Below are positions 33,177 to 41,345 of a stretch of DNA of 64,000 bases, in pieces. The notes beneath the pieces were generated by a model. That model made no database searches and was not told where the DNA came from. It saw only the letters and a list, made by a program, of their open reading frames with translations. The number at the start of each line of letters is the position of its first letter. Position 1 is the stretch's first letter. The translations under genes were made by a program, and so were the position numbers. The DNA is from Pseudomonadota bacterium (lineage in GTDB: Bacteria; Desulfobacterota; Binatia; UBA9968), in the NCBI GenBank assembly GCA_021324155.1, contig JAJPJQ010000051.1, positions 124,001 through 188,000 of the forward strand, in the 5' to 3' direction.

Positions 33177-34370
33177 CTACTTTGTCACGAGCAACTTGAG
33201 CTCGCGCGTGCCGAGCCGGCGCGCGCCGCGCTCGGTCACGACGACCGTGTCGCCGATGCTCGCGCGCCCCTTGCCGCTCGTGGCGCGCACCTGCGGCTTG
33301 AGGATAAACACCATGCCGGTCTGCAATTCGATCTTGCGAAAACGCTCGAGATCGCGGTCGCCGAGCAGCGCGGGCCCGTCATCGCCGAGGCCCCGCGCGT
33401 GCATCACCGGATGGCTCCAGGAATACTTTCCGCCGCCCGCGCGCTCGATCGTCGCGGTATACATGTCGAACAGCGCGCCGAAAGTCGCGCCCGGCCGCAT
33501 CGCGGCGAGAATCGCGTGAAAGCATTCGGCCGACAGCTCGACCATGCTGCGATATTCCGCCGCCGGCTCGCCCAGCGACAGAGGCGCGACCGCCTGCGCG
33601 GCATAGCCGGCGATCTTGGCCTCGATCTCGTTGACGATGCGGTCGCCGCCGGCTAGCTTGCGGCTGGTCGGCACGAACGAGCTCTGGGCGATCTCCGGTC
33701 CGCTGCCGATGAAGAACAACGTCGGGAGCTCGCCGCCGCCGGCTAGCATCGTCTGCGTCATAGCGGCGTAAAGATCGCGGTCGGTGATGCTCGGCCGCGC
33801 GGTGTCGCGCATCGTCGCGATCATGCGCTCGATCAGCGCCGCCGAGCGTTCGAGCAGCGCGATCTCCTCCGCGCTTTTGACCGCGCGGACCTGCTGCATC
33901 ATTTCCGTTGCATTGACGATCTTAGCGCGCGGAAAATGCTCCTGGACTTTTGCCACCGTCGTATACGGGATGATTCCCTCTGGTGCGCGAAAGAGGCCGG
34001 AGAGACCGGAGATGCCGATCGTGCCGCTGTCGAAGCCGAGCTCTTTAAGCCTTTCGATCGCGTTCTCCGCCCACTGGTTACGGCCGTCGCGCACATCCCC
34101 GACCCAGCGCTGCACGCGCTTCCACCAAGCCGCGCGGTTGAAGACGTAGGCGGTCGGCTCGCCTTCGCGCGGAAAAACGGTGAAGATTTCCGTCGCGAAG
34201 CCACCGATCGAGCTCAAGTAGCGCGAATCGGCCTGGAGCTGCTCCCAGCGGCCGCTGTTCGCCGGCAGCAGGAGAACGTCGATGCCGCGTCGCGCCATCT
34301 CGTCGCGGACATTGCGATACCGGCGATCTCGCTCTTCGAGCGAGAGCTGAGGAATCAGATCGGTTTCCAT
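33177..34370 (-). CDS. M24 (pita-bread) family protein lacking the metal ligands, copy 3
   Basis: A 397-residue close relative of copy 1 (shared RAPEG[VI][IM]PY, NEIEA and GLGDD[AG]P segments). The ligand positions again read Glu (VNEIEAKI), Gln (GYAAQ), Lys (FILKPQV) and Gly (ASIGDTVVV), with His kept in VMHARGLG. Retention of the same substitutions in both copies argues for selection rather than decay. The ATG at 34370 overlaps the bicupin stop by one base (TAATG). It probably works with copy 1 in the same pathway. Confidence 0.83.
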   Translation of the reverse strand: METDLIPQLSLEERDRRYRNVRDEMARRGIDVLLLPANSGRWEQLQADSRYLSSIGGFATEIFTVFPREGEPTAYVFNRAAWWKRVQRWVGDVRDGRNQWAENAIERLKELGFDSGTIGISGLSGLFRAPEGIIPYTTVAKVQEHFPRAKIVNATEMMQQVRAVKSAEEIALLERSAALIERMIATMRDTARPSITDRDLYAAMTQTMLAGGGELPTLFFIGSGPEIAQSSFVPTSRKLAGGDRIVNEIEAKIAGYAAQAVAPLSLGEPAAEYRSMVELSAECFHAILAAMRPGATFGALFDMYTATIERAGGGKYSWSHPVMHARGLGDDGPALLGDRDLERFRKIELQTGMVFILKPQVRATSGKGRASIGDTVVVTERGARRLGTRELKLLVTK

Positions 34371-35365
34371 TATTCCACGCTAAAGCTCGTCTTCTTCCCG
34401 GCCGAGCTGTTGAACGCCTTCGGATGAATCATATGGCGCGTGTAAAAAACCATGCGGAGAAATCCTTTGCCGCCGTTGATGCGGTGCGCGATGCCGCGCG
34501 GCACGTAGGACATCTCGCCCGGGTCGAGCTCGACGATGCCCCACTCCGTGTCGTTCGCCGCGTGGCCGCGGAACTGGAACCAGACTTCGTCTTCATCGAG
34601 GCCGCGGTGAAAGCCGCGCTGCTGCCCTTCGAGGTTGTAGACGTCGATGCGAAACTCGTTACCGTTGTAGAGCACCGGCGCGCGCGCTCCGCCTTTGCCC
34701 GTCATGCCGGTGAAATAGTCGAACGCGCGGAGCTTCTTGACCCCGCGCCCACCCTCTTTGACGCAGCCGACAAGCTCGGCCGGCAGGCGCTCGATCCAGA
34801 GATCGGACGTCGGGTCCCAAAAACTAATGTGCTCCAGCAGCCGTCCGTTTTCCTCGGCGCCCGCGCCGTTGTGCGCCGACAGCGGCTCGGAGTGCGAGAC
34901 TTTGAAGCGAGTCTCGGTGAGCGGCTTATCGGCGTCGACCCCGAGATTCACCGCCTCCTTCGACATCGCGCGCAATCTGAGGCATTCGCCTTTGCCGGTC
35001 GTACGGTGCGCGATGCCGGCGGGAATCAATGCGACCTCGCCGGGCTCGAGCTCGATCGAGCCGTATTCGCTGTCGATTGCCGAACTACCCGAGAATTGAA
35101 AGAAAATGAGATCATAGTCCGCCGCACGCGTCAGTCCGGGCTCGCACCCTTTCACTTGCTCCGCCGCGATACGCAGCGTCTCGCCGTCCCAGACGAGCGC
35201 CTGCGAGCCGCCGGGGTGGCTCTCGAGCAGGTCGAAGACGCGGATGCGCGGCATCGGCCGCTGTCCCGCGCGCACCGTGCCGATGAGCCCGTCTTCGTCG
35301 CGCTCAACCCAGATGTGCTCGTCGGGGTCCCTGTGAGTCATGAACTCGCGCACTTTGTTGCCCAT
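34370..35365 (-). CDS. Bicupin, homogentisate-1,2-dioxygenase-like
   Basis: A 331-residue protein with two cupin halves: residues about 75-150 (DLIFFQFSGSSAIDSEYGSIELEPGEVALIPAGIAHRT) and 225-315 (GFHRGLDEDEVWFQFRGHA ... ELDPGEMSYVPRGIAHRI). The layout and the FHR/Glu/AHRI ligand candidates in the second half resemble homogentisate dioxygenase, which opens an aromatic ring using Fe(II). At 331 residues it is shorter than the usual enzyme of about 430-450. GGGGAGG lies 4 bases before the ATG. An oxygen-dependent ring opening of the imported substrate is plausible. Confidence 0.78.
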   Translation of the reverse strand: MGNKVREFMTHRDPDEHIWVERDEDGLIGTVRAGQRPMPRIRVFDLLESHPGGSQALVWDGETLRIAAEQVKGCEPGLTRAADYDLIFFQFSGSSAIDSEYGSIELEPGEVALIPAGIAHRTTGKGECLRLRAMSKEAVNLGVDADKPLTETRFKVSHSEPLSAHNGAGAEENGRLLEHISFWDPTSDLWIERLPAELVGCVKEGGRGVKKLRAFDYFTGMTGKGGARAPVLYNGNEFRIDVYNLEGQQRGFHRGLDEDEVWFQFRGHAANDTEWGIVELDPGEMSYVPRGIAHRINGGKGFLRMVFYTRHMIHPKAFNSSAGKKTSFSVE

Positions 35366-35375
35366 AAATCCTCCC

Positions 35376-36356
35376 CTAGGATTGAAACAATTTCTTGATC
35401 CATCCCGACGCGTCGAGCTTTTTCAGCACGCCGCTCTCGATCATCTTCGATGCCTCTAATTTTTTAATCTCCGGCTGATCTTCCGCGAGCATTTGAATCT
35501 GCTCCTGGAGCTTTGTAGACGACACGTACGGCGGCAAGTCGGTCTTATAGGTGAGACTTTTCCACGCGTCCTCCAGCTGCTCGGCGTCGGAGTTGCGCGT
35601 GTACTTGCCGATGATCGCCATCGCCTCTTTCTTGTGCGTTTGAATGTAGCGCACCGAATGAAGCCACGCGCGCGCCATGTTGTCGACGATCATGGGCTTC
35701 GTTGCGAGAATTTTCCGCGTCGTGATGAGACAGCGGACCAGCGCCGGCACCTTCAGCTGTTCGATATCGACGAGCCGGCGGTAGCCTTCTTTCTCCAGCG
35801 CCAAATTATTCGGCGTGTTGAGAATCGTCGCGGGCACGACGCCGCGCCGGAGCGCCTCCATGCGCTCGGGCTGCTGGCCCGTCTGCACGAAGCGCACGTC
35901 CTTTACCGGAACCCCGCTACGCTTCAGCACCTCGCGCATATAATAATACGGCTGATCGCCCGGGCGGCTGATGCCGACGGTCTTGCCGCGGAGCTCCTGG
36001 ACACTCTTGATCGACGGATGCGAGAGCACGACGTAGTCGAGCACAATGTTCGAGAGGCAGCCGAGCAGCACCACATCGCCGCCGTTGGCGGCGTACGGAA
36101 TATAGGTCGACGCGCCGGCATGGATGAAGTCGATCTCGCCGGTAACGAGCGCAGCGGAGGTCGTCACCGTGCCGCGCATGTAGACTACACCCGCGTCGAG
36201 GTTGTACTTCTCGAAGAGCTTCGCTTCTTTCGCAACCCAGAGCGGTGCGTAGCCGCCGGAGATGCTCGTGTAGACAGCCGTTGTCTTGTCGGCCGCGGCG
36301 GTAAGACGCGGCGCGGCGAGTAACGTTAGCGCGAGGATAATGAGTTTACGGCGCAT
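35376..36356 (-). CDS. ABC transporter substrate-binding protein, NitT/TauT type
   Basis: A 326-residue exported binding protein. The signal peptide is MRRKLIILALTLLAAPRLTAAADK. Typical elements are YTSISGGYAPLWVAKEAKLFEKYNLDAGVVY, GEIDFIHAGASTYIPYA and SVQELRGKTVGISRPGD. Its start overlaps the stop of another binding protein by one base, so two different binding proteins are made from the same operon. The only ABC membrane and ATPase genes in the operon belong to a different (ferric-type) class, so its transport partner is unclear. Confidence 0.86.
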   Translation of the reverse strand: MRRKLIILALTLLAAPRLTAAADKTTAVYTSISGGYAPLWVAKEAKLFEKYNLDAGVVYMRGTVTTSAALVTGEIDFIHAGASTYIPYAANGGDVVLLGCLSNIVLDYVVLSHPSIKSVQELRGKTVGISRPGDQPYYYMREVLKRSGVPVKDVRFVQTGQQPERMEALRRGVVPATILNTPNNLALEKEGYRRLVDIEQLKVPALVRCLITTRKILATKPMIVDNMARAWLHSVRYIQTHKKEAMAIIGKYTRNSDAEQLEDAWKSLTYKTDLPPYVSSTKLQEQIQMLAEDQPEIKKLEASKMIESGVLKKLDASGWIKKLFQS

Positions 36357-37348
36357 CAGCGCGTTCCCTTCACCGCCTCGTCGAGAACCGAGGCGTCGAT
36401 CATCGATTCGGGCTTGAGGTTTTTCACCGCCGGCACCGTCGGGACGAGCGAATCGATCGCGTAGCGCAGCCCCTCGATCGGCAGCGCCGGCACACTTTCC
36501 AGCAGCTGCCCCGAGTTGAAGCGGTAGTTCTCGTCCAAAATGTCGCGGTCCTTCAAGCGTAAATATTTCGCGAGCACCTTCTTGCTGAACTCCGGATCCG
36601 TCTGAATCTTCTTTACACCCGCCATGAGGGCGCGGAAATACTTGACCAGAGTGGGGCGGCGTTCTTTCAGCGTCGCGCGGCGGACCGCCATCGCGTTGCC
36701 GATGACGGGAAACCCGAGCCCTTCGAGATCGAGGACGGTCTTGAAGCCGGACTTTTCGAGAATCAGCGCGTTCGCCGGGTTGACAATCGTCGCGGCGACG
36801 CGCCCGCTCTTCAGCGCGAGCACGCGGTCGTTTTGACCGCCGACGGCGACGACGCGGATGTCCTGCTCGGGGTTTATGCCGAAGCGCTGCAGCGCAAGGC
36901 GCATATAGAAGTGCGACACGTCGTGGATGCGCGCGACACCGACGATCTTGCCCTTCAAGTCTGCGGGTTTTTCAATCCCGCGCGCGGCGACGATGCGGTA
37001 CTGCATGCGATTGTAGATGCTGCCGATAAACATCAAGTCGGCGCCGCCCGCGACGGCGCTGATGACCGCGTGCGGGATGCAGTAGAGCAGATCTACGTCG
37101 CCGGCAATCAGCGCGGCGACCGCCGGCTGCCCTTGTATCGTAATCAGCTCGACATCAAGCCCTTCGCGCTGGAAGAGGCCGGATTCCTGCGTCACCCAGA
37201 GCGGTATGATGGCGCCGCCGATGTAGCAGTTGCTCACGCGGAGCTTTTCCGCGGCATTCGCGAAAGTTGTACTTAGGATTATGAGGAAAATGAACGGAAA
37301 AAACTTAGAGACAAACGAAATGCAGGGACGTTGGGAGAGAAGATGCAT
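36356..37348 (-). CDS. ABC transporter substrate-binding protein, NitT/TauT type
   Basis: A 330-residue exported binding protein. Its signal peptide has a long hydrophobic core (FFPFIFLIILSTTFANAAEK). Family features are YIGGAIIPLWVTQESGLFQREGLDVELI, AGDVDLLYCIPHAVISAVAGG and KPADLKGKIVGVARIHD. The ribosome site (GGAAGGA) before the ATG at 37348 is inside a perfect 10-bp hairpin, suggesting controlled translation. It follows the FmdB-like gene on the same transcript. Confidence 0.86.
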   Translation of the reverse strand: MHLLSQRPCISFVSKFFPFIFLIILSTTFANAAEKLRVSNCYIGGAIIPLWVTQESGLFQREGLDVELITIQGQPAVAALIAGDVDLLYCIPHAVISAVAGGADLMFIGSIYNRMQYRIVAARGIEKPADLKGKIVGVARIHDVSHFYMRLALQRFGINPEQDIRVVAVGGQNDRVLALKSGRVAATIVNPANALILEKSGFKTVLDLEGLGFPVIGNAMAVRRATLKERRPTLVKYFRALMAGVKKIQTDPEFSKKVLAKYLRLKDRDILDENYRFNSGQLLESVPALPIEGLRYAIDSLVPTVPAVKNLKPESMIDASVLDEAVKGTR

Positions 37349-37349
37349 C

Positions 37350-37376
37350 GATTCCTTCCACGAGCCGGAAGGAATC
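37350..37376 (-). promoter_or_regulatory. Hairpin that sequesters the ribosome-binding site of the binding-protein gene
   Basis: GATTCCTTCC (37350-37359) and GGAAGGAATC (37367-37376) on the plus strand form a perfect 10-bp inverted repeat with a 7-base loop. On the minus-strand mRNA the 3' arm GGAAGGAATC is the Shine-Dalgarno region, ending one base before the ATG at 37348. Pairing would block initiation. It could also slow transcription after the FmdB gene, but no T tract follows. Confidence 0.6.
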
Positions 37377-37403
37377 TAACAAACGGAACAGAAAGGCGTC
37401 AAG

Positions 37404-37730
37404 CTAAGCGGCGGTCGATTCGGAGCTGGAGGACTTGCTTTTCGATTCTTTCTTTTCGGCCGGCTTTTCCTTCGTCTCCGATTTGCTTTCTGAAGACGAT
37501 TTGCTGTCGGATTTCGACTCGGACTTGGATGAGGAGCCATTATCCGACTTCCCCTTGCGGGCGTAATCCGTGATGTACCAGCCGGTCCCCTTGAGCTGGA
37601 ACGATGTATTCGAGATGAGCTTCTTAACCTTGCCTTTGCAGGTCGGGCAGCGGCTCAGCGGCTTCTCCGTGATTCGCTGGGTGGTCTCGAAATCGCCGCA
37701 TTTATCGCAGTGGTACTCGTAGATCGGCAT
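37404..37730 (-). CDS. FmdB-family zinc-ribbon protein
   Basis: A 108-residue protein beginning [20 protein letters not shown], with a second Cys pair in RCPTCKGK. The four cysteines form the FmdB zinc ribbon, first named as a putative regulator of a formamidase operon. The C-terminal half is a Ser/Lys/Glu low-complexity tail. The ATG at 37730 is preferred because the conserved family start is exactly there, and the frame open upstream lies in the promoter. It is the first gene of the 25033-37730 operon. No Shine-Dalgarno is present; a hairpin and six U precede the start. Confidence 0.85.
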   Translation of the reverse strand: MPIYEYHCDKCGDFETTQRITEKPLSRCPTCKGKVKKLISNTSFQLKGTGWYITDYARKGKSDNGSSSKSESKSDSKSSSESKSETKEKPAEKKESKSKSSSSESTAA

Positions 37731-37755
37731 AAAAAAGGCACCCGATTTCCGGTGC
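37731..37755 (-). promoter_or_regulatory. Leader hairpin with U tract abutting the FmdB start codon
   Basis: On the minus-strand transcript GCACC and GGTGC pair around an 8-base loop, then C and six U lead straight into the AUG. Together with the promoter at 37762-37790 this makes a leader of about 25 nt consisting almost entirely of a terminator-like hairpin and with no ribosome site. Confidence 0.45.
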
Positions 37756-37761
37756 TTATAT

Positions 37762-37790
37762 AAGATAATCATAGCCAAGCGGGTTGTCAA
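37762..37790 (-). promoter_or_regulatory. Sigma-70-type promoter of the long operon
   Basis: On the minus strand: TTGACA (37790-37785), a 17-base spacer and TATCTT (37767-37762). The -35 is perfect and the -10 matches four of six. The predicted start is near 37755, at the base of the leader hairpin before fmdB. Confidence 0.65.
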
Positions 37791-37832
37791 TCGGCGCGGC
37801 GGGCAAAGGCGCAATCGCCCGGAACGCCTAGA

Positions 37833-38594
37833 CTATTTAATGCCCAATTCGTCGAGTACGCCTTGCAGCATGACACCATTCAGATCGCAGGGCGTGACCG
37901 CACAATATTCGAGGCCATAGCCGACGCGCTCGTCGACGTAGCCCTGCTCCAGCATGTATTCGAGAACGCCCCGGACGATCGAGGCATGCGAGGCGGTGCC
38001 TTCGTGCTCTTTGAGGTCGGCTTCGTAATGGGTGGTGTAGTAAACGACCTGCTTCAGGTCGAGATTGTAGTTTTTCATCAGGGCATCGCGCCAGTCCTGC
38101 GAGAAGTAGCCCATCGCCTCTTCCCAGACGACCGACGCCCAGTAGTCCGCAAGCGCGCCGTCCCACACGACAACCTTGTGGAAATCTCCGAGAGCGCGCG
38201 CGGCGGGAAGCTGATGCGTATCGAGGACCTCACGCTCGGTAAGGCCAAGCGCCTGGCCGGTCCTAACGAGAATGAGAATATGTCCCGGCGGCTCGGGCTT
38301 GCCGAACTCGTCTACCAGTTTCGAGGCGAACATGCGCATGAGCTTCAAATCTTTTTTGAGGAAATCGACCTGCTTGTAATAGACGGCGAGGCCGAGCGTG
38401 TTGATCGTCAGCACGAAGCTCGCCCAGTTGCGGTAGTAGAGCTTGAGAGCTTCCCTCGGCAGGGTGCCGTCTTTCAATTTGCGCATGAAGAGGCTTTCGG
38501 TGACCTTCTCCTTCCAGCGCGCGTGCATTTTTTCATAAAGATCGTCGACGATCTTCTTCGCCTCTTCATGCGACATCGGTTTGCCTTCGAGCAT
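37833..38594 (-). CDS. TenA/PqqC-like haem-oxygenase-fold protein
   Basis: A 253-residue all-helical protein of the TenA/PqqC/CADD-like group. Recognisable elements are LPREALKLYYRNWASFVLTINTL, MFASKLVDEFGKPEPPGHILIL, VVWEEAMGYFSQDWRD and TTHYEADLKEHEGTASHASIV. The last gives a His189-x3-Asp193-x3-His197 set like the C-terminal ligands of di-iron oxidases in this fold. The first-helix Glu/His pair is not evident. The ATG at 38594 follows GGGAG and lies 13 bp after the UbiD stop, so it is co-expressed with that decarboxylase. Confidence 0.75.
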   Translation of the reverse strand: MLEGKPMSHEEAKKIVDDLYEKMHARWKEKVTESLFMRKLKDGTLPREALKLYYRNWASFVLTINTLGLAVYYKQVDFLKKDLKLMRMFASKLVDEFGKPEPPGHILILVRTGQALGLTEREVLDTHQLPAARALGDFHKVVVWDGALADYWASVVWEEAMGYFSQDWRDALMKNYNLDLKQVVYYTTHYEADLKEHEGTASHASIVRGVLEYMLEQGYVDERVGYGLEYCAVTPCDLNGVMLQGVLDELGIK

Positions 38595-38607
38595 ATCGAC
38601 TCCCGAT

Positions 38608-40194
38608 TTACTTAGCCGGCGCGCGCTTTTTGACGGCCTTTTCGCCGGTCTTATAATGTTCGCCTTTGAGCGCGAGCTCCGCTTCTTCTTCGTCTTCCGC
38701 GGTCCACGCACCGAGATTGTAACCGTACCACGGCTCCTGCGGCTTGAGCTTCGGCAATTCGAGCCGCTCCCAGAGCGTACGCGCGCGCTCCATAAATTCT
38801 TTTTTCGGCAGCGACACGGGAGGATAATCCCATTTTCGCGTCGCATCGATCAGGATCGCCGAGCAGCCGTGCATCTCGTCCATTCCCATCTCCACCTTGC
38901 CCGGCGGCGCGGCGGAGGGATCCATCGACGGCGTGCGATTGCGGATGATGAGCGTGTCGCGGTGCGGTTGCATGCGAAACGCCAAGCACCAAAAGAGCGA
39001 ATCGAGGTTACGCGGGTCGATGTCCTCGTCGACGGCGATGACGATCTTGCCGGTGCCGGGATGGTAGCCGACCATGCTGTGGAGCGCCTGCCAAATGTGC
39101 GCCTGATTCATCTTCTTCATGCGGATGACGCAGATCTGGCGCACGGCGATCGAGTGGAAAACGACTTCCACGATGCCGGGAATGTTGCATTGGTCGCGGA
39201 GAAAGCGGAGATAGTTGCCTTCCGCCGCGACCTGGCGCATCACACTCGATTCGCTCGGCGGCAGCTGGCTCACGATGCAAGCGAACACCGGATTTTTCCG
39301 GTGCGTGATGCATTTCACCTCGAAATACGGGTTCAGCATCTTCTCGCCGATATAACCGGTCGATTCGCCGAAGGCGGCCTCGGGCTCGATCCATTCGGTC
39401 GAGATCTCGCCTTCGATGACGATCTCGGCGCGCGCGGGGACGAGGATGTCGACGGTCTTGCAGCGCACGGCGTCGATCGGCGCGCCGGCGAGACCGCCGG
39501 CGATGTCCAATTCGCTCACGTTGAGCGGCACGCGCGCCGGCGCGGTGTAGGCGACCGGCGGCGGCGCGCCGATGACGAGCGCCGCTTGGAGCGGCACGCC
39601 GCGCTCGCGGCATTTGCGCCAGTGATAGCCGCCGTGGTTGCTGGAATTTAAAAACACGCCGGTGCGCGTCGGGCTTTTGATCTGTCCGCGATAGTTGCCT
39701 ATGTTGATCTTCCCGGTGTCCGGGTCTTTCGTGAACCAGTGCGACGCCGTCGTGTACGGCGCACAGTCGAATCCCGGCGTCGAGATCGGAATGGGAAACT
39801 CGCCCAATCCGCCTTTTTCTTCCAGCGCCGCGCCGATGTGGACCTCTTCGTGCACCGGCGCGTTATCAATGATATTCGGCGCGATCGGCGAAGCTTCTGC
39901 CTTCGTCCAGCGGTCGACGATCTCTTCCGGCTTGCACTGCAAACCGAAACCGTATATCTGCCGCGAAGCCGCGAGCGCGCCGACGAGCACGGGGATGTCG
40001 TATTTCCGGCCTTTCACGTCGGTCACGTGCGTGAACAGAAACGCGCGGCGCTCCTCCTCGGGTAGGCCGCGGAACTGCCAGCGCACAAGCGGCATCAGCT
40101 CGGTATCTTTATTGATCGCCTCGTCGATTTTGACGAGCAGCCCGGCTTTTTCGAGCGCGGCGAGATGCTCCCTGACGTCTTTGAAGTAAGCCAT
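38608..40194 (-). CDS. UbiD-family decarboxylase
   Basis: A 528-residue prenyl-FMN-dependent decarboxylase. All canonical residues are present: Arg169 in GNYRGQ, and Glu272 and Glu277 in EAAFGE. SELDIAGGLAGAPIDAVRCKTVD is the typical flavin-side segment. The start at 40194 (MAYFKDVREHL) matches the family start; the frame remains open further upstream without similarity. It is divergent from the LysE gene across a 92-bp gap and coupled with a haem-oxygenase-fold protein. Substrate unknown. Confidence 0.9.
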   Translation of the reverse strand: MAYFKDVREHLAALEKAGLLVKIDEAINKDTELMPLVRWQFRGLPEEERRAFLFTHVTDVKGRKYDIPVLVGALAASRQIYGFGLQCKPEEIVDRWTKAEASPIAPNIIDNAPVHEEVHIGAALEEKGGLGEFPIPISTPGFDCAPYTTASHWFTKDPDTGKINIGNYRGQIKSPTRTGVFLNSSNHGGYHWRKCRERGVPLQAALVIGAPPPVAYTAPARVPLNVSELDIAGGLAGAPIDAVRCKTVDILVPARAEIVIEGEISTEWIEPEAAFGESTGYIGEKMLNPYFEVKCITHRKNPVFACIVSQLPPSESSVMRQVAAEGNYLRFLRDQCNIPGIVEVVFHSIAVRQICVIRMKKMNQAHIWQALHSMVGYHPGTGKIVIAVDEDIDPRNLDSLFWCLAFRMQPHRDTLIIRNRTPSMDPSAAPPGKVEMGMDEMHGCSAILIDATRKWDYPPVSLPKKEFMERARTLWERLELPKLKPQEPWYGYNLGAWTAEDEEEAELALKGEHYKTGEKAVKKRAPAK

Positions 40195-40286
40195 GCGAGA
40201 TTTTCCGTGCGCTACCTGCATAGCAATAAGGTCTGGGAAAGTAAATCGCGATTGACGCGCGAGGAAAAAGACTTTACGTTCACCGC

Positions 40287-40931
40287 GTGAATTTTTCCGG
40301 CGCGTTCTTTCTCGGCCTGCTTTTGGCTTCGATTCCCGGACCGACAAGCATTCTGATCGCGACCGAGACGCTGCGCCATGGCGCGAAAGCGGGTTTGCTT
40401 ACCATGTTGGCGCCGCTCTTGCTCGACATGCTCGTCATGCTCCCGCTCGGCATTCTTTTACAGGCATGGCTAAGCGACGCGGCGAACGGTATCGGCGCCA
40501 TCGCGCTCGGCATGACCGGAGCGGCCTTTCTCTTCTGGCTCGGCGTGCAGTCGATCCGCGCCGGCATCGCGCATGTGCAGACGATTCGGACCACCGGTGC
40601 GCCGCCGATAGCCAAGAGAGATCTGTCGCCTTTCATGAAAGGATTCATCACGCACGTCGCGAGTCCGTATCCCTACGTCTGGTGGGCGACGGCCGGCGGC
40701 GCGTTCGTCCTGCAAGGCTACGCGCGCGGCGGCATCGCCGGCGCGGCGCTTTTCCCCACGGGCTTCTGGAGCGGAACGACCTCGTTTACGTTTTTGCTGA
40801 TCTATCTCGTTGCGCACGGCAAGCGCCTAATGCCGGCGCGCTGGGAGCCGTACCTGCATCATCTCTCCGGCGTGCTGCTGATCGGCAGCGCCATTTACTT
40901 GGCCGTGCGCGTGTGGCACGGTCTATTCTAG
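40287..40931 (+). CDS. LysE/RhtB-family amino-acid exporter
   Basis: A 214-residue inner-membrane protein with six predicted spans. The N-terminal LLLASIPGPTSILIATETLRHGAKAGL is the conserved LysE signature, and the middle loop carries FMKGFITHVASPYPYVWW. The family exports amino acids or derivatives. GTG start at 40287. It is divergent from the UbiD operon and is followed by a small gene and the candidate selenoprotein frame on the same strand, so the three may be one transcript. Confidence 0.88.
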   Translation: MNFSGAFFLGLLLASIPGPTSILIATETLRHGAKAGLLTMLAPLLLDMLVMLPLGILLQAWLSDAANGIGAIALGMTGAAFLFWLGVQSIRAGIAHVQTIRTTGAPPIAKRDLSPFMKGFITHVASPYPYVWWATAGGAFVLQGYARGGIAGAALFPTGFWSGTTSFTFLLIYLVAHGKRLMPARWEPYLHHLSGVLLIGSAIYLAVRVWHGLF

Positions 40932-40960
40932 ACGATGTGGAACCGCGAACGCAGGTCAAC

Positions 40961-41341
40961 ATGCTTGAAGCAAGCAGCACCGGCGCGCCGGATCGCTGGC
41001 GAACGGCCTGGAGCATTGAGAATACCGGCGATTCGCCGCTGGAAATTTTCCGCGCGCGGCTGCCGCACGGGAAATTTCGCTCGGAGGAGAAAGTCTTCGC
41101 GCCGCCTGTCGCGATCGCGCCGCGCGGAAATGGGCGGATTGAAATAGAAGCGCGCTGCGGCGAGGCGCCCGGCGCGGAGGTCGAAAACGGTTTTCTTATC
41201 CTGCGCGCTGCCTACGGAGGTGACCAATGGCTGATTTTGGCGCGGCTTAGAATACGAATAGATCCGCACGGCACGCCGGCAGCGGCGACGGAGCTAATCT
41301 CGATCCAGCGAGTGGGTTTTTCCGAGCCACGGGCGGGTTAA
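40961..41341 (+). CDS. Hypothetical protein, beta-sandwich-like
   Basis: A 126-residue protein starting at ATG 40961 with GCAGG 5 bases upstream; a GTG at 40937 would add eight residues. The sequence alternates strands (RWRTAWSIENTGDSPLEIFRARLPH ... FAPPVAIAPRGNGRIEIEARC ... VENGFLILRAAYGGDQWLILARLRIRID), like an Ig-type or CARDB-like domain. No signal peptide is visible. It begins 30 bp after the LysE gene and ends 4 bp before the next frame. Function unknown. Confidence 0.6.
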   Translation: MLEASSTGAPDRWRTAWSIENTGDSPLEIFRARLPHGKFRSEEKVFAPPVAIAPRGNGRIEIEARCGEAPGAEVENGFLILRAAYGGDQWLILARLRIRIDPHGTPAAATELISIQRVGFSEPRAG

Positions 41342-41345
41342 TAGG

